A stretch of DNA of 64,000 nt from Rhodoferax_B ferrireducens_A (GTDB taxonomy: Bacteria; Pseudomonadota; Gammaproteobacteria; Burkholderiales; Burkholderiaceae_C), in NCBI RefSeq assembly GCF_031458075.1, contig NZ_JAVDXT010000001.1, forward strand, positions 682,001 through 746,000, in the 5' to 3' direction. The notes under the pieces were generated by a model, which was not told the origin of the DNA, did not search any database, and was given only the letters and a program-made list of their open reading frames with translations. Positions 60,910 through 64,000 of this stretch are shown here, one piece after another (the stretch's first letter is position 1; each line of letters opens with the position of its first letter). The position numbers and the translations under genes were made by a program.

Positions 60910-62541
60910 ATGGCAGGATTTCTGGACAAGGAACGCACTATTGCGGGTCCTGGATTTAACCGTTGGCTGGTTCCCCCGGCCGCACTCGCAATCCATCTGT
61001 GCATTGGCATGGCCTATGGGTTTTCGGTGTTCTGGCTACCGCTTTCCAAGGCCTTGGGCATCAAGGAGGCGGTGAAATGCGGCCCCGATGTTGGTTTCTG
61101 GGCCGAGCTGTTTACCACCAACTGTGATTGGAAGATATCCACCCTGGGGTGGATGTACACCTTGTTCTTTGTGCTGCTGGGCTCCTCGGCTGCGCTTTGG
61201 GGCGGCTGGCTCGAACGGGCTGGCCCGCGCAAGGCCGGCGTGGTGTCGGCGGTATGCTGGTGCGGCGGCATGTTGCTGTCGGCGCTGGGTGTCTACATGC
61301 ACCAGTTCTGGCTGATGATCGTCGGCTCGGGCATCATCGGCGGGATCGGTCTGGGGCTGGGATATATCTCGCCGGTGTCGACCCTGATCAAATGGTTTCC
61401 GGACCGCCGCGGCATGGCGACCGGTATGGCCATCATGGGCTTCGGTGGCGGCGCCATGATCGGCTCGCCGCTGGCTGCTGATCTGATGAAGTACTTTGCC
61501 ACTCCGACCGATGTAGGCGTAGCCCAGACTTTTGTGGTTATGGCCCTGGTCTATTTTGTGTTCATGATGGCCGGCGCCTTGACCTACCGCGTGCCTGAAA
61601 CCGGCTGGAAGCCCGCGGGTTGGACCCCGCCCCCTGCTCAGGCCAACAACGCCATGATCACGCAGCGCCATGTGCATGTGAAGAAGGTCTGGGGCATTCC
61701 CCAGTTCTGGCTGATCTGGATGGTGCTGTGCATGAACGTGAGTGCCGGCATTGGTGTGATCGGCATGGCATCGCCCATGCTGCAAGAAGTCTTCGGCGGT
61801 TCGCTGATAGGGGTTGGTCAGAAGTTTGGTGAGCTCGACAAGACCCAACTGGCTGCGATTGCCACGGTGGCTGCGGGCTTTACCGCGCTGCTGAGCCTGT
61901 TCAACATCGGTGGCCGCTTCTTCTGGGCCAGTCTGTCCGACAAGCTGGGCCGTAAGCTGACCTATGTGGTGTTCTTCGTGCTCGGCGGCGTCATGTATTT
62001 CAGCGTGCCGGGCAGCGCGGCAGCCGGCACCATCGTGCTGTTCGTCGGTGCGTTCTGCGTCATTTTGAGTATGTACGGCGGCGGCTTTGCTACCGTGCCG
62101 GCTTATCTGGCCGACCTGTTCGGTACGCAAATGGTCGGCGCCATCCATGGCCGGCTGCTGACCGCCTGGGCGACCGCGGGCATTCTGGGCCCAGTGGTGG
62201 TGAACTACATGCGCGAATACCAGCTCAGCCTGGGCATTCCGCGTGAGCAGGTCTACAACCAGACCATGTACATCCTGGTGGGCATGCTGGTGATCGGGCT
62301 GCTATGCAATTTGATGGTGCGCCCCTTGGCCGACAAGCATTTCATGACCCCCGACGAACTGGCCCATGAAAAGCGCCTGGCCCATGAAAAAGCCGCCGCC
62401 TCCGAAGTTGGCACTAGCGGTGTGGTGGACGACCATGCGGTCAGTCCGGTGTTGGTTGGCTTGGCTTGGGTGGCCGTCGGCCTGCCTCTGGCCTGGGGGA
62501 TCTACCGTACTTTGCTCAGCGTAGCCAAGTTCTTTAACTGA
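60910..62541 (+). CDS. OFA-family MFS antiporter (oxalate/formate-like)
   Basis: Twelve-helix major facilitator of 543 residues of the oxalate:formate antiporter family. Early helices contain AIHLCIGMAYGFSVFWLPLS; the loop 2-3 region is GGWLERAGPRKAGVVSAVCW; the mid part has WFPDRRGMATGMAIMGFGGG. A long insert between helices 1 and 2 and the C-terminal extension make it longer than OxlT (about 420). Oxalate is not certain; other carboxylates fit too. TAGGAG precedes ATG 60910. Confidence 0.88.
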   Translation: MAGFLDKERTIAGPGFNRWLVPPAALAIHLCIGMAYGFSVFWLPLSKALGIKEAVKCGPDVGFWAELFTTNCDWKISTLGWMYTLFFVLLGSSAALWGGWLERAGPRKAGVVSAVCWCGGMLLSALGVYMHQFWLMIVGSGIIGGIGLGLGYISPVSTLIKWFPDRRGMATGMAIMGFGGGAMIGSPLAADLMKYFATPTDVGVAQTFVVMALVYFVFMMAGALTYRVPETGWKPAGWTPPPAQANNAMITQRHVHVKKVWGIPQFWLIWMVLCMNVSAGIGVIGMASPMLQEVFGGSLIGVGQKFGELDKTQLAAIATVAAGFTALLSLFNIGGRFFWASLSDKLGRKLTYVVFFVLGGVMYFSVPGSAAAGTIVLFVGAFCVILSMYGGGFATVPAYLADLFGTQMVGAIHGRLLTAWATAGILGPVVVNYMREYQLSLGIPREQVYNQTMYILVGMLVIGLLCNLMVRPLADKHFMTPDELAHEKRLAHEKAAASEVGTSGVVDDHAVSPVLVGLAWVAVGLPLAWGIYRTLLSVAKFFN

Positions 62542-62555
62542 CCCCGCGCTGTATC

Positions 62556-62605
62556 AAGCCTGCCAGCCACTGTGTTGTAGCAACCAGTGTCTGGTAGGCT
62601 TTTTA
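62556..62605 (+). terminator. Terminator after the OFA gene
   Basis: AAGCCTGCCAG (62556-62566) pairs with CTGGTAGGCTT (62591-62601) with one G-T wobble, encloses the smaller CACTG/CAGTG stem and is followed by T residues. Confidence 0.8.
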
Positions 62606-62633
62606 CCTATATAAGATACCAGGGCTTTATGCG

Positions 62634-64000
62634 ATGCAAATACTCAAAACCTTGAAGCAGCGAATCGAGTCTGCCGCCAAAACATTTGCCGCGATCTTGC
62701 CCGAGCGTTTTGTGCTGGATCTGTCGCAGCAGGTGGATATTCAAGGCAAGAGCACGCCGGTGCTGCGCTGCGGTAACCGGGTGCTGAATCTGGATTTTTC
62801 CATCCCCGACAGCTTCACCCAGCGGACCGGGATGCGGGCCACGATTTTTGCGCGCGTGGGCGATGACTTCATCCGCATCACTACCTCGGTGCGCAAGCAG
62901 GACGGCGAGCGGGCCGTGGGCACGCCGCTGGACCGCTCCCAGCCCGCCTACCGCAGCGCCTTGACCGGCCAGCCCTATGTGGGCTATGCAACGATTTTTG
63001 GCAAGCAGTGCATGACCCGCTATGACCCGGTGCGCGACGCTGCCGGCCAGGTGGTGGGTATTTTGTATGTGGGCCTGGATGTCAGCGAGATGGCGCCCGT
63101 GCATGTGGCGCCCCGCATGGCCTGGACCCTGGCGCTGGCCTATGCAGCAGTGGCTCTGGCCTTCCATGCTGCGATGGGCAGTTTGACCGACCCGCGGCAG
63201 CTGGGGTTTACCGTTTTCTCCATCCTGCTGATCTGGGGTCTGACCTATTTTCTGGTCCACAACCATGTCACGCTGCCGATGAACCAGGGCCGCGAAGCCG
63301 CTCTGCGCCTGGCTAGCGGCGATCTGACCAACCAGGTGGACGTGAAGGACCGCGACGACGTGGGCAAATTGCTGCTGGCCATCAACGGCATCAGCATTGG
63401 CTTGACCGGCCTGGTCGGCAATGTGCGCCAGGCCGCGGTGCAGATGGCCAACGGCAGTGGTGAAATTGCCGATGGCAACAACGACCTGGCGATGCGCACC
63501 GAAAAGCAGGCCGGTGAGCTCAACTCCGCGGCGTCTGCCATGGAGCAGCTGACCTCCACGGTCAGCCAGAACGCCGACAAGGCCAACCAGGTGAATGGCC
63601 TGGTGGGGTCCGTCGCCAAACTTGCGCATACCAGTGGCGGCATTGTGGGCCAGGTGGTGGACACCATGGGCCAGATCAAGACCAGCGCGCACCGCATCAA
63701 CGACATCGTGGGCCTGATCGACGGTATCGCCTTCCAGACCAACATCCTCGCTCTGAACGCCGCAGTAGAAGCCGCCCGCGCGGGCGAGCAGGGCCGGGGT
63801 TTTGCGGTGGTCGCGTCCGAGGTGCGCAGCCTTGCGCAGCGCTCGGCCACGGCGGCCAAAGAAATCCGCATCTTGATTGCCGCGTCGGTAGACACGGCCA
63901 ATGCGGGCGGTGAACTGGTGGCCCGGGCCCAGCAATCCATGACCGACATTACCAGCTCCATCCAGCAGGTGGTCGGCTATATCGACGAGATTGCGCTGGC
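62634..64000 (+). CDS. Methyl-accepting chemotaxis protein with Cache sensor, 3' end beyond window
   Basis: Chemoreceptor, first 455 residues visible from ATG 62634 (MQILKTLKQR). A Cache_3/Cache_2-like sensor spans about 35-152 (RTGMRATIFARVGDDFIRIT; GYATIFGKQCMTRYDPV; VVGILYVGLDVSEM). Two adjacent hydrophobic helices follow (about 162-180 and 190-209), then a HAMP-like linker and the signalling helix bundle with LIDGIAFQTNILALNAAVEA and EQGRGFAVVASEVRSLAQRS. I see no membrane helix before the sensor, so it may face the cytoplasm, unlike most Cache receptors. Open frames on the opposite strand are shadows of this gene. Confidence 0.92.
   Translation, partial: MQILKTLKQRIESAAKTFAAILPERFVLDLSQQVDIQGKSTPVLRCGNRVLNLDFSIPDSFTQRTGMRATIFARVGDDFIRITTSVRKQDGERAVGTPLDRSQPAYRSALTGQPYVGYATIFGKQCMTRYDPVRDAAGQVVGILYVGLDVSEMAPVHVAPRMAWTLALAYAAVALAFHAAMGSLTDPRQLGFTVFSILLIWGLTYFLVHNHVTLPMNQGREAALRLASGDLTNQVDVKDRDDVGKLLLAINGISIGLTGLVGNVRQAAVQMANGSGEIADGNNDLAMRTEKQAGELNSAASAMEQLTSTVSQNADKANQVNGLVGSVAKLAHTSGGIVGQVVDTMGQIKTSAHRINDIVGLIDGIAFQTNILALNAAVEAARAGEQGRGFAVVASEVRSLAQRSATAAKEIRILIAASVDTANAGGELVARAQQSMTDITSSIQQVVGYIDEIAL

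Noticed and set aside
62607..63935. 442-codon minus-strand frame at the right end
   Set aside because: Antisense to the chemoreceptor, whose signalling motif is unmistakable.

Overview
The window looks like chromosomal DNA of a Betaproteobacterium, most likely a member of the Comamonadaceae close to Rhodoferax, Polaromonas or Acidovorax. The grounds are high G+C, EF-P with Arg32 next to its rhamnosyltransferase EarP, the order uvrC-pgsA-HU-tRNA-Val-ppiD-tRNA-His, Bug-type (TctC) binding proteins, and several Burkholderiales families (DUF3460, DUF3422, DUF2917). This placement rests on remembered families and synteny, not on a search. I see no phage, plasmid, insertion sequence, CRISPR array or rRNA.

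Layout. 1-9.1 kb: glutaryl-CoA dehydrogenase (cut by the window start) with a divergent LysR regulator; a GntR regulator, amidohydrolase and Bug binding protein; a hydantoin-racemase-like protein, amino-acid ABC binding protein and RpiR regulator; an EamA exporter and a small zinc-ribbon membrane protein. 9.2-12.3 kb: davA-davB (lysine 2-monooxygenase route to 5-aminovalerate) with a divergent HTH-cupin regulator. GcdH at the left edge acts in the lower part of the same lysine pathway. 12.7-18.6 kb: a signalling operon of a triple-PAS histidine kinase, a single-domain receiver, and a 1209-residue REC-GAF-PAS-PAS-GAF-GGDEF-EAL protein whose GGDEF motif is degenerate. 18.7-24.2 kb: an orphan secretin, a membrane acyltransferase-like protein, a Na+/H+ antiporter-like protein and a secreted His/Asp/Lys-rich protein. 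24.2-28.3 kb: two dehydrogenases, a LysR regulator, a flavin-reductase-like protein and a small cupin. 28.4-36.7 kb: a PAS-GGDEF-EAL protein, a Tat-exported alpha/beta hydrolase, a lipid kinase / phosphoesterase / PAP2 phosphatase operon and a PAS-GGDEF cyclase. 36.7-44.9 kb: a YjfB-like protein, efp, earP and a YgjP-like peptidase, then uvrC, pgsA, HU, tRNA-Val, ppiD, tRNA-His. 45-50 kb: GNAT acyltransferase, scpA, DUF3460, DUF3597, DUF3422 and a SmpA/OmlA-like lipoprotein. 50-64 kb: a long minus-strand run (MocR regulator, patatin, metG, SulP, LysR), then DUF2917, an NhaR-like regulator, BI-1/YccA, apbC, an OFA-family transporter and a chemotaxis receptor cut by the window end.

The most unusual signal is a family of about sixteen degenerate repeats of roughly 45-70 bp. 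Their core is ATAGCTGCTGGCGC, a short AT-richer spacer, then TGCGCTAGAGGCC. They are scattered over the whole window in both orientations. Most lie between genes, but several are read as protein: the signal peptide of the Bug protein, the C-terminus of the racemase-like protein, two places in earP, two in metG and one in the patatin. Several regulator genes also lie beside clear palindromes or direct repeats that I propose as their operators (GcvA-like LysR, GntR, RpiR, HTH-cupin, MocR).

Limits: starts were chosen by eye from Shine-Dalgarno signals and family length. Functions come from motif and family recognition without database searches. Element boundaries are approximate.
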